A stretch of 64,000 nt of DNA from Afipia sp. (GTDB taxonomy: Bacteria; Pseudomonadota; Alphaproteobacteria; Rhizobiales; Xanthobacteraceae), in assembly GCA_024707075.1 (NCBI GenBank), contig JANQAK010000004.1, forward strand, positions 434,001-498,000, in the 5' to 3' direction. This document shows, piece by piece, positions 36,263 to 44,502 of this stretch (the first letter of the stretch is position 1; each line of letters opens with the position of its first letter). A model generated the notes under the pieces. The model had not been told where the DNA came from, searched no databases, and was given only the letters and a program-made list of their open reading frames with translations. A program made the translations under genes and the position numbers.

Positions 36263-37759
36263 ATGGAAATTCTGACCGTCCCGGAAATGACGCAGGCTGA
36301 CCAAATTACGATCAGGGACGGCACGCCGGGATTTGCCCTGATGCGGGAGGCCGGCAAGGCTGTGGCCGATATGGCGGAGGCGATGGCCGAACGGGGATCG
36401 ATCCTGGTGGTTGCGGGCCGCGGCAACAACGGCGGCGACGGCTTCGTCGCGGCCACCGAGCTCGCCGCACGTGGGCGGGACGTGTCCGTCATGCTGTTGT
36501 GCGACGACGCGACGCTGAAGGGCGACGCCGCGCTGGCCGCAGCCGCATGGAAAGGTTCGCTGCTGCCGTGCGATCCGGCGGCGATCGGCCGACCCAGCCT
36601 GATCATCGATGCGCTGTTCGGCGCCGGTCTCGATCGCCCGCTGAAAGGCGATCCCTCCATTATCGTCGAAGCAATGAACGCCAGCGGCGTCCCCATTCTC
36701 GCGGTCGATCTGCCGAGCGGCATCAGCGGCGATACCGGCGAGGTCATGGGCATCGCGGTTGAGGCCTCCGCGACGGTGACGTTCTTCCGCCGCAAGCCGG
36801 GTCATCTGTTGTTGCCGGGCCGCGTTTACTGCGGCGAGGTCGAGGTCGCGGACATCGGCATCGCGCCGGACGTGCTGGACGAGATTACGCCGAAGACATT
36901 CGAGAATGTGCCGGACCTCTGGGCTGATATCTTTCCGTCGCCGCAGATCGACGGTCATAAATATGCGCGCGGACATGCGGTGGTGGTCTCCGGCGACATC
37001 ATTTCGACGGGTGCTGCGCGGCTCGCGGCGCGGGCGGCGCTGCGCGCGGGCGCGGGGCTGGTGACGGTGGCGTCGCCGCGCGATGCGCTGGCGGTCAATG
37101 CCACGGCGCTGACGGCGGTGATGGTGCGCGAGACCGAGACAGCGCAGCAGTTCTCGGATCTGCTTGCGGACAAGCGTCTCAATGCCTGCGTGATCGGACC
37201 GGGCGCCGGTGTCAGTGATCGCACGCGCAGCTTCGTCCGGACGGTGCTGTCGGCGCGCCGCAGTCTTGTGCTCGATGCCGATGCGTTGACGAGTTTCGCC
37301 GACGATCCGGACGGCCTTTTTGCCGAGATCAAAAAGCAGGCCGATCCGCAGGTTGTTCTCACGCCGCATACAGGTGAATTCGGGCGGCTGTTCAAAAATC
37401 TGGCGGCCGATCCGGCTCATTCGAAACTCCAGCAGGCGCGCTTGGCGGCGCAAACGTCCGGTGCAGTGGTGCTCCTGAAAGGCGCCGACACGGTGATCGC
37501 ATCACCGGACGGACGCGCGGCGATCACGGCCAACGCGCCGCCGTGGCTGGCGACAGCCGGATCGGGCGATGTGCTCGCGGGCATCATCGGCGGAATGCTG
37601 GCGCAGGGCGTGCCGGCGTTCGAGGCGGCGAGCATGGCGGCATGGATGCATGGCGAGGCGGCGCACGAATTCGGTCCCGGCCTGATCGCGGAAGATCTGT
37701 CCGAGGCGCTGCCCGCGGTGTTGCGCAATCTCTATGACGAGCTTGGGATCGCTTATTGA
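36263..37759 (+). CDS. nnr: Bifunctional NAD(P)H-hydrate epimerase / ADP-dependent NAD(P)H-hydrate dehydratase
   Basis: The product has 498 residues from ATG 36263. Residues 1-215 form the YjeF N-terminal epimerase domain: VAGRGNNGGDGFVAATELA, LIIDALFGAGLDRPLKG and AVDLPSGISGDTGE. Residues 225-495 form the ribokinase-like dehydratase domain: GHKYARGHAVVVSGD, VLTPHTGEFGRLF and APPWLATAGSGDVLAGIIGGM with the GxGD catalytic aspartate. The enzyme epimerises and dehydrates damaged NAD(P)HX back to NAD(P)H. Fusion of both activities is normal in bacteria. It converges with the cupredoxin-fold gene, and their ends are one base apart. Confidence 0.95.
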   Translation: MEILTVPEMTQADQITIRDGTPGFALMREAGKAVADMAEAMAERGSILVVAGRGNNGGDGFVAATELAARGRDVSVMLLCDDATLKGDAALAAAAWKGSLLPCDPAAIGRPSLIIDALFGAGLDRPLKGDPSIIVEAMNASGVPILAVDLPSGISGDTGEVMGIAVEASATVTFFRRKPGHLLLPGRVYCGEVEVADIGIAPDVLDEITPKTFENVPDLWADIFPSPQIDGHKYARGHAVVVSGDIISTGAARLAARAALRAGAGLVTVASPRDALAVNATALTAVMVRETETAQQFSDLLADKRLNACVIGPGAGVSDRTRSFVRTVLSARRSLVLDADALTSFADDPDGLFAEIKKQADPQVVLTPHTGEFGRLFKNLAADPAHSKLQQARLAAQTSGAVVLLKGADTVIASPDGRAAITANAPPWLATAGSGDVLAGIIGGMLAQGVPAFEAASMAAWMHGEAAHEFGPGLIAEDLSEALPAVLRNLYDELGIAY

Positions 37760-37760
37760 G

Positions 37761-39075
37761 CTATTCCACGACGTAGCTTCGCACCAGCTTCGGCGCGGCC
37801 CAGTTCAGCGCCGTGGCTTCCATCAGCCAGCGGCCTGCGTAGTCGGCGGCAAACGCAATACGCTGGGTCTGGCCCTTGTCCAGCATCAGCGTGTCGAGCC
37901 AGAACGGTTTCCAGCCGTCGTCGAGCCGGTCGAGCAGCCGGAAATGATGACCGTGCAGCCGGAACACCACCGGCGCTGTGGTCGGATTGGTGATCGCCAT
38001 CACCGCGGTGCGTCCGCGCTTGACGCGCCAGGCCGGCGCGGTCGCGGCGTCGAATTTCACAGGCGACCCCCATTGCGCGTTCGGATCGAGCGACAGTTCG
38101 GCGCGCAGCGCGCCTTGCAGGTCGAGACGCGCGGGAAGGCCGACCGAGGGAAGCGCAGCCGACAGCGGCAGCGCCGCCGCCCGCACGGGCGCGTCGTTCG
38201 ACATGATCAGCCGCGCGATGGTTTGTGGTGAGGCGCCGTCATGCAGGATGATCGGTGAGATGGTGCCCGGCGCGCGCGTCGTGTCGATGAAGGCGTCGAT
38301 CCGCGAACCGGGTGCAAGCACCAGTTGGCCGTCGCGCGCGGCAAACGGCTCGGCGGGTGCGCCATCGATCGCCATCACGCGCACGTCGTGGTTCTCGATT
38401 CTGAGACCGACGGCGGAGCGTGCGCAGCCGTTGATGAAGCGCAGCCGCAGCCGCTCGTTGACCTTTGCCGTGATGTCGAGGCCCGGCTTGCCGTTGACGG
38501 TGAAAGCCGCGGTTGTGCCGTCCGGATTGCTGCCGGGCGCAAGGGCGCTGCCGTCGGCCTTGAGCCGCCATTCCTCGATCAGCAGAACCTCGTCGCGATC
38601 CACCGCGACCGGCGGGCTGTCCTCGACAATGAGCGCGCGAACGATGGTCGGGCGGGCGGCGGCGTCGCCAAGGAGTTGCGCGTTGACCAGAAACGTTCCC
38701 GGCTGGCGCAGCGGCAGGGTAAATAACGCCTTCCCGCCGGGCGGCACCGGAGCCTGCCCGGTCAGCGGCTCTGCCGCTTGCGCGCCATCGATTCCAAGCC
38801 AATTCAGAACGATCGGCGCGGGGAGTTCATTCGACAGCGTCACCGCGAGATCGCCTTTGGCAAATCGCAGTGGACCCGCATTCGCTGTTTCCAGTGTCCA
38901 GACAGGAGATTCTGAATCCTCCTGTCCCGATGGCTGTTATCACCGGCCGCGCGCGCAATGACAGCGCGCCTCCTGCCTGCGCCGAGACAGGCAGCCGCAG
39001 TCCGGCGGCGAGGGCGGCCCCGCCCAGCCCGGCCAGCAGAACCCGTCTGGACGGCGAAACAACCTGATTTGTCAT
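37761..39075 (-). CDS. Multicopper-oxidase-fold exported protein without copper ligands, frame broken near 38926-38928
   Basis: Starting at ATG 39075, the N-terminus is a Tat signal peptide (SPSRRVLLAGLGGAALAAGL). The frame then shifts: the first part ends ARPVITAIG and the second resumes QEDSESPVWTLETANAGPL, fixed by removing one C of the CCC at 38926-38928. Three cupredoxin domains follow over about 435 residues. Active multicopper oxidases have HWHG, HSH, HPxHxHG and HCHxxxH. Here the first reads NWLGIDG, the last reads GRWLMEATALNWAAP, and only LHGHHFRLL keeps histidines. It therefore resembles copper-free FtsP/SufI, a Tat-exported divisome-stabilising protein, more than a laccase. Confidence 0.8.
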
Positions 39076-39245
39076 GATCCATGCGGACCATTTTCTCATC
39101 CTGCTGTCCAGCGGGCGCTTGGTCGCTATCGACCCCGCTAGGGCGGCGGTAAAGTCGCGTTGCGAAAGCCATTTTTGGGCTCGCGAAGCAGTCGCCTCTG
39201 TTATAAGCCTGCCGCGCGCGGCAGTGCCGCCGGCCGATGTGCGCT

Positions 39246-39330
39246 GCGGGCGTGGCGGAACTGGTAGACGCGCTGGATTTAGGTTCCAGTGACGAAAGTT
39301 GTGGGGGTTCGAGTCCCTCCGCCCGCACCA
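39246..39330 (+). tRNA. tRNA-Leu (anticodon TAG)
   Basis: Acceptor stem GCGGGCG / CGCCCGC closes the cloverleaf. The anticodon stem CTGGA / TCCAG encloses loop TTTAGGT, giving anticodon TAG. A long variable arm (TGACGAAAGTTGTGG region) marks a class II tRNA, and the TTCGAGT loop and encoded ACCA end at 39330. It reads CUA leucine codons. Confidence 0.97.
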
Positions 39331-39461
39331 CAATCTCCGGGACGCCGCTGCCGCAGCGGCTGAAAAACAAAGCGACATATAAAAGAAGATTCACCTGCCG
39401 AGGATTTATCCAAAGCGGGATCGGGCGTCGTCCTTCGGGCCGGGCTGTCGGCGGCAACGGG

Positions 39462-42011
39462 TCAATGCCTGACCTTGATGGCCCACCGCTTGAGGAGTTC
39501 TGCCGACACGAGATAGACGATGACGATGATGCCGGTCCCGGCGAGCATGAGGATCGGCGGCGTTTCGAAGCCGAACCACGTCCCGAGCGGTGTGAAGGGC
39601 AGCACCATCGCGACGGCGAATGCTGCGAGCGATGATGCAGCCAGCGCAGGATGAGGAAAGTCCTGCCATGGCCGGCCGTTGGTACGGATGATGAAGATGA
39701 CGAGAATCTGCGTCGCCATCGATTCCAGAAACCACGTCGTCCGGAATTCAGCCGGTGAAGCGTTGAACACGAACAGCAGGACTCCGAAAGTCAGGAAGTC
39801 GAACAGCGAGGAGAGCGGTCCCATGATCGCGGCGAACCGCATCAGGCTGCCCATGTCCCAGACCTGCGGCCTTGCGGTTGCTTCCGGACGCACGCCGTCG
39901 AACGGGATGCCGATTTCGGACAGGTCGTAGAGCAGGTTGTTCAACAGGATCTGCGTCGGCAGCATGGGGAGGAACGGCAGAGCGATGGAGGCCACCGCCA
40001 TCGACAGCATGTTGCCGAAATTCGAGCTTGCGCCCATGCGCACGTATTTCAAGATGTTGACGAAGGTTCGTCGGCCTTCTTCGACGCCGTCGGCCACGAC
40101 ATCCAGATCGGACGCAAGCAGGATCATGTCGGCGGCGGCTTGCGCCACACCGGTTGCCCCATCGACCGAGAGCCCGATATCCGCGGCCTTCAGCGCGGGA
40201 GCGTCGTTGATGCCGTCGCCAAGGAAGCCGACGATGGATCCCTTCGCCTGAAGCGCCTTGACGATGCGTGATTTCTGGTCCGGGGCCAGCCGTCCATAGA
40301 CATCAACGGTCTGGACCTGAACCGCGAGAGCATCGTCGCTCAACGCGGCGATATCGGCGCCGGACAAGACCTGATCGGCCTTCAGTCCGACGAGACCGGC
40401 CAATCGTGCGACGACGACGGGATCGTCACCGGACAGGATCTTCAGCCTGACGCCCGCATCCGCCAGTTGGGTGATTGCCGCGCGTGCGGTCGGCTTGGGC
40501 GGGTCCGCGAAGGCGCAGAGTCCCTCGAATGTGAGGTCCGCCTCGTCGGTCGCCTCGATCTCGCGGGCCCGCCCCGGCCACGGGCGGGAAGCCACCGCGA
40601 TGGTTCGCAGTCCATCTCGCGCCAGCGCATGAACGCGGTCGATGGCCTGTGACCGCTCGCTCGCGTTCATCGGTGCGGAGGCGTTATCTGTCCGCTGCGT
40701 CGTACAAAGCGCGAGGACCGCTTCCGGCGCGCCCTTGACGATCAGGCGCATGCCGTCCGGGCCGGTTGCCAGCGCCGATCCCACCCGGCGCGAGAAGTCG
40801 AAGGCGTGCCGGCCGGCGAGGGTCCAGCCGTCTGCTGCGCCTGCCGAGCCGCGGATCAGCGCGGCATCGAGCGAGCCGCGATCTCCGCACAGGCCGGCGG
40901 CGACAGCGCCAAGCAATGCGGGACGCGGATTTTCGGCGCCGGCGGGATCGAGGCTTCGGGCGAGGGTAATTTCAGCCGAGGTCAGCGTGCCTGTCTTGTC
41001 GGTGCAGAGCACCGTCATCGCGCCAAGATCGTGGATCGACGCAAGGCGTTTGACGATGACCTTGCGCCGCGCCATCCGGAGCGCGCCGCGCGACAGGGTG
41101 ACGGTCGTGATCATCGGGAGAAGTTCGGGGGTCAGTCCGACGGCCAGCGCCACGGCAAACATCAGCGAGTCGAGGATATCCCGGCCGAACGCGACCCGGA
41201 TCACCAGAACGATGACGACAAGCGCCAGGGTCAGCCGGGCGGTGATGAGGCCGAACTCGCGCAGATCGCGCTGGAACGGCGAGGGAGTCTGAGCTTCCGC
41301 GAGCGCGGATGCCGCCGCGCCGAAGATGGTTGTCCGTCCGGTATGGACCGCGAGCGCGATCGCTTCGCCGGTTTGCGCGACCGCGCCGCGGAACAGGGCG
41401 TTGGAGGCTTCGCCGGGATCCGTCGGGGCAACGATGCCGGGATGTTTTTCGACGGGATAGGGCTCGCCGGTCAAGGCGGCTTCGCCGGCGGTAAAAGCCG
41501 CGCTGTCGAGGATCAGTGCATCGGCCGGTATGATATCGCCGGCGCGCACGCGCAGGATGTCGCCGGGAACGATCTTGTCCACCTCGATCTCGCGAAATGC
41601 GCCGTCGCGCTTGACCTCGGCCTTGAGCGCCACCGAGCGGCGCAACACCTCCGCTGCCTTGACGGCGTGGCCTTCCTGTATGGTGTCGAGTCCGATGGAC
41701 AGTCCGAGGATCGCAACGATGATCGAGCCGCCAATGGCGTCGCCGGTGACCACGGAAACGATGCCGGCTCCCAGCAGGATCAGCGAGAGCGGTTCGAGCA
41801 ACCGCCGCAGGATCGCGCGCAGCAGGCTATCCACTTTCGCTTCGGCGTCGCTGTTGGGTCCGTATCGGGTGAGCCGTCGTCTGGCGTCCTGCGAGCTCAG
41901 CCCGTCCGTTCCGCAGTGAAGCGCGGCGCAGACCGCTTCGGGAGTTTTCGTCCAGAATGCCCGGAGACTTTCGGCACCGGCTGTCGTATCGGGTCGATCG
42001 ACAGCTTTCAT
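39462..42011 (-). CDS. P-type ATPase of the Mg2+-importing (MgtA/MgtB, P3B) type
   Basis: This 849-residue P-type ATPase starts at ATG 42011. It has the N-terminal actuator TGE loop (AALTGEPYPVEK) and the phosphorylation motif CTDKTGTLTSAE. The nucleotide domain includes VKGAPEAVL, and the hinge is GDGINDAPALKAADIG. The membrane end matches MgtA: NNLLYDLSEIGIPFDGV and GPLSSLFDFLTFGVLLFVFN. Known members import Mg2+ (or Ni2+) and are induced by low Mg2+ or low oxygen. Here it is the last gene of a four-gene operon starting at 46431, only 13 bases after the FabI-like gene. That context is unusual for a stand-alone Mg2+ pump. Confidence 0.92.
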   Translation of the reverse strand: MKAVDRPDTTAGAESLRAFWTKTPEAVCAALHCGTDGLSSQDARRRLTRYGPNSDAEAKVDSLLRAILRRLLEPLSLILLGAGIVSVVTGDAIGGSIIVAILGLSIGLDTIQEGHAVKAAEVLRRSVALKAEVKRDGAFREIEVDKIVPGDILRVRAGDIIPADALILDSAAFTAGEAALTGEPYPVEKHPGIVAPTDPGEASNALFRGAVAQTGEAIALAVHTGRTTIFGAAASALAEAQTPSPFQRDLREFGLITARLTLALVVIVLVIRVAFGRDILDSLMFAVALAVGLTPELLPMITTVTLSRGALRMARRKVIVKRLASIHDLGAMTVLCTDKTGTLTSAEITLARSLDPAGAENPRPALLGAVAAGLCGDRGSLDAALIRGSAGAADGWTLAGRHAFDFSRRVGSALATGPDGMRLIVKGAPEAVLALCTTQRTDNASAPMNASERSQAIDRVHALARDGLRTIAVASRPWPGRAREIEATDEADLTFEGLCAFADPPKPTARAAITQLADAGVRLKILSGDDPVVVARLAGLVGLKADQVLSGADIAALSDDALAVQVQTVDVYGRLAPDQKSRIVKALQAKGSIVGFLGDGINDAPALKAADIGLSVDGATGVAQAAADMILLASDLDVVADGVEEGRRTFVNILKYVRMGASSNFGNMLSMAVASIALPFLPMLPTQILLNNLLYDLSEIGIPFDGVRPEATARPQVWDMGSLMRFAAIMGPLSSLFDFLTFGVLLFVFNASPAEFRTTWFLESMATQILVIFIIRTNGRPWQDFPHPALAASSLAAFAVAMVLPFTPLGTWFGFETPPILMLAGTGIIVIVYLVSAELLKRWAIKVRH

Positions 42012-42024
42012 GATGCGTCTCCGA

Positions 42025-42798
42025 TCAGGCAATGATGTGGAAGCCTTGATCGGCATAGGTCACGGAGCCTGTCAGCGGCGCACCGGCCTCGCTGGCAAGA
42101 AAGGCGGCCACCCGTCCGATCTGATCGATTGTCACGAGCTGGTTGGCCGGGGTGCGTTCGCGCACCCGGTCGAGCAGTTCGTCGAACCTGTCGATGCCGG
42201 AGGCCGCGCGTGTCTTGACGGGCCCCGCCGACAGCGCATGCACCCGAATGCCGCGGGGAGCGAGATCGGCTGCGAGGGTGCGAACGGTGGATTCCAGCGC
42301 CGCCTTCACCGGCCCCATCAAATTATAGTTCTCCACGACCCGGTCTGCTCCATAGAAGCTCACGGTTTGCAGGCTGCCACCCCTGGTCATCAGAGGCAAT
42401 GCAAGCCGGGCCATGCGGATGAAGGAATGGCACGAGACATCCATCGCCATGGCGAAGCCTTCCGCCGAGCAGTTGATGAGGCCGGTGTGCAGGTCGTCGC
42501 GCGGGGCAAAGGCGATCGAGTGAAACAGGAAATCGAGGTGGCCCCATTCCGTCGCGATCCGTTCGAACACCGATTCCAGTTCGCCGGCCATGCGCACATC
42601 GCACGGGACAAGGATGGACGCTTGGAGTGTCTCCGCAAGCGGCCGGACATAAGATTCCGCCTTGGCGTTGAGATAGGTGACGGCGAGGTCGGCTCCCGCG
42701 GCGCGGAATGCGCGTGCGCAGCCATAGGCGATGCTGCTCTCGTTCGCGATGCCGACAACGAGACCGCGTTTGCCGGTGAGATCGACGATCGGCGTCAT
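42025..42798 (-). CDS. Enoyl-[acyl-carrier-protein] reductase, FabI-like
   Basis: The 257-residue SDR starts at ATG 42798 (AAGGAG eight bases upstream). It has the FabI nucleotide motif GLVVGIANESSIAYGCARAF and the HSIAFAPRDDL strand of FabI. Its catalytic YX6K triad element is YNLMGPVK. It uses NAD(P)H to reduce trans-2-enoyl-ACP, the last step of each fatty-acid elongation cycle. Hyphomicrobiales usually carry a separate housekeeping fabI, so this copy may be a condition-specific paralogue. It sits 123 bases after the PPDK-like gene and 13 bases before the ATPase gene. Its extra neighbours suggest a stress or low-oxygen role, which is inferred. Confidence 0.88.
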   Translation of the reverse strand: MTPIVDLTGKRGLVVGIANESSIAYGCARAFRAAGADLAVTYLNAKAESYVRPLAETLQASILVPCDVRMAGELESVFERIATEWGHLDFLFHSIAFAPRDDLHTGLINCSAEGFAMAMDVSCHSFIRMARLALPLMTRGGSLQTVSFYGADRVVENYNLMGPVKAALESTVRTLAADLAPRGIRVHALSAGPVKTRAASGIDRFDELLDRVRERTPANQLVTIDQIGRVAAFLASEAGAPLTGSVTYADQGFHIIA

Positions 42799-42921
42799 CG
42801 GATAGTCTCCTTGATGAGACCGATGCGGGCTTACGAACCACCACACTAGTCTTGTTTTTACGTCTTGTTGTGGGCCGATTTTGATTTCTTGTGGCCATGG
42901 CCATGGTCGTCAGCCCGCCAT

Positions 42922-44481
42922 CTATCGATTTCGGCGAGTTCGGTGTCGGGGCGTGTCACGCAGAATCTCGCGTTTTCCCTGATAAATGCGGCCGCTGTCG
43001 CCGTCGATGGAGATCCAGTCGCCCCCCGAAATCGTTGTCCCGGCAAGCTGGGCCCGATCGGCTGCCACGTCGATCGCCATGCTGCTGCATCCGACGATGC
43101 AGGGCTTGCCCAACTGGCGCGCCACCAGCGCGGCGTGAGCGGTGCGGGCGCCGATCGCGGTCACGATCCCGGCTGCGCTGGCAAAGCCCGCGACGTCCGC
43201 GGTGCTCGTATCCGGCCGCATCAGGATCACGGGCTCGCCTGAAGCGGCGAGGCGCTGGGCGCTCTCGGACTCGAATGCAGCGCGTCCAACCGCGATGCCG
43301 CCCGATGCGCCGATCCCGGTCGTCAGCGGATCTCCGGCGACGGCCAGTTCGGTCTCGGTGAGGGCGCCGAGGTCGATTCCGTCGATCCGCTGTAGCGCTT
43401 CACGGGGCGTGATGAGTTTCTCATGCACGAGGTCGATGGCGATCCGCAGCGCTGCGCGCGGCGTCCGCTTCGCGGACCGCGTCTGGAGAATCCAGAGTTT
43501 TCCGTCTTCGATGGTGAACTCGATGTCCTGCACGTCACCGAATTCCTGCTCAAGCCGCTTGAGAATGTCGCCGAGTTCGGTCGCGATGGCGGGCAGCGAG
43601 CGGGCAATGGTCTCCTCAGTATCGGGCGTGCGCCGGCCGGAGACGACATCCTCGCCCTGCGCATCGAGCACGACGTCGATCATCGGCCGCGCCAGCCCGG
43701 TTGAGGGATCGCGCGAGAATGCGACACCGGCTCCGGACGTCAGTCCACCATTGCCGAACACCATGGCCTGCACCGTGACCGCGGTGCCGCGCAGATCGTC
43801 GAGATTCTGGAGGCGGCGATAGGTCTGCGCCCGCTCGCTCGTCCATGAGCGATAGACGGCCCTTGCCGCGCCGTCGAGTTGCGCCACCGCATCCTCGAGC
43901 CAGCCGTCGTCGAGGTCTTCGATCAGCGCCTGTTCGTCGATGGCGAGACGTTCAAGCGCCTCGCTGTCGAGTTCGCGCAGGCCTGCGGCGGGTTCGCTGG
44001 CGGTCAGTTCCGCAAGGCGTGCTGCGAACGGCGCAGGATCGAAGCCCAGCACCGTCTCCGTATAACTTTCAAGAAAACGCCGCCGACAATCCCACGCCAG
44101 CCGGGGGCGGCCGGTGGTGCGGATCAGGCCATGCACGGCGTCCGAAGTGCAGCCGACGTCGAGTACCGTATCGAGCATCCCTGGCATCGAGCGCGCGGCT
44201 CCCGACCGGACCGACACCAGCAGCGGTTGCCGTCGATCGCCGAAGTGTTTTCCGGTCGCCTGCTCCAGGAACGCGATGCCTTCCTTGAGTCCGTTGCGCA
44301 GGTGACGCTCCGCATGAGCATTGTTGTCGAGGATGGCCGCGCAAAGTTTGACCGGAAGCACGAAGGCCGGCGGCACGGGCAAACCGAGGGCTGCCATTCG
44401 CGTCAGATTGGCGGCCTTGGCGCCGATCGCGTCGGCCGAATGCCGTTCCGTCGATCCGTCGCCGATAAGCACGATATGCAT
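42922..44481 (-). CDS. PPDK-like protein: ATP-grasp plus swivelling His domain, no PEP/pyruvate barrel
   Basis: The 519-residue protein aligns with the N-terminal two-thirds of pyruvate phosphate dikinase. It has the nucleotide-binding domain (GAKAANLTRMAALGLPVPPAF, and VSVRSGAARSMPGMLDTVLD at residues 89-108) and the ATP-grasp segment EFTIEDGKLWILQTRSAKR. The phosphohistidine domain has H449 in GARTAHAALVARQLGKPC. Full-length PPDK has about 870-910 residues. The C-terminal PEP/pyruvate TIM barrel is missing here and not found downstream. It could autophosphorylate His449 from ATP and hand the phosphate to an unknown acceptor. The natural candidates are the partner gene 44503-46431, 21 bases upstream, or another operon product. 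Confidence 0.85.
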   Translation of the reverse strand: MHIVLIGDGSTERHSADAIGAKAANLTRMAALGLPVPPAFVLPVKLCAAILDNNAHAERHLRNGLKEGIAFLEQATGKHFGDRRQPLLVSVRSGAARSMPGMLDTVLDVGCTSDAVHGLIRTTGRPRLAWDCRRRFLESYTETVLGFDPAPFAARLAELTASEPAAGLRELDSEALERLAIDEQALIEDLDDGWLEDAVAQLDGAARAVYRSWTSERAQTYRRLQNLDDLRGTAVTVQAMVFGNGGLTSGAGVAFSRDPSTGLARPMIDVVLDAQGEDVVSGRRTPDTEETIARSLPAIATELGDILKRLEQEFGDVQDIEFTIEDGKLWILQTRSAKRTPRAALRIAIDLVHEKLITPREALQRIDGIDLGALTETELAVAGDPLTTGIGASGGIAVGRAAFESESAQRLAASGEPVILMRPDTSTADVAGFASAAGIVTAIGARTAHAALVARQLGKPCIVGCSSMAIDVAADRAQLAGTTISGGDWISIDGDSGRIYQGKREILRDTPRHRTRRNR

Positions 44482-44502
44482 GGGTTGGGTCTTTCCAAAA
44501 TA

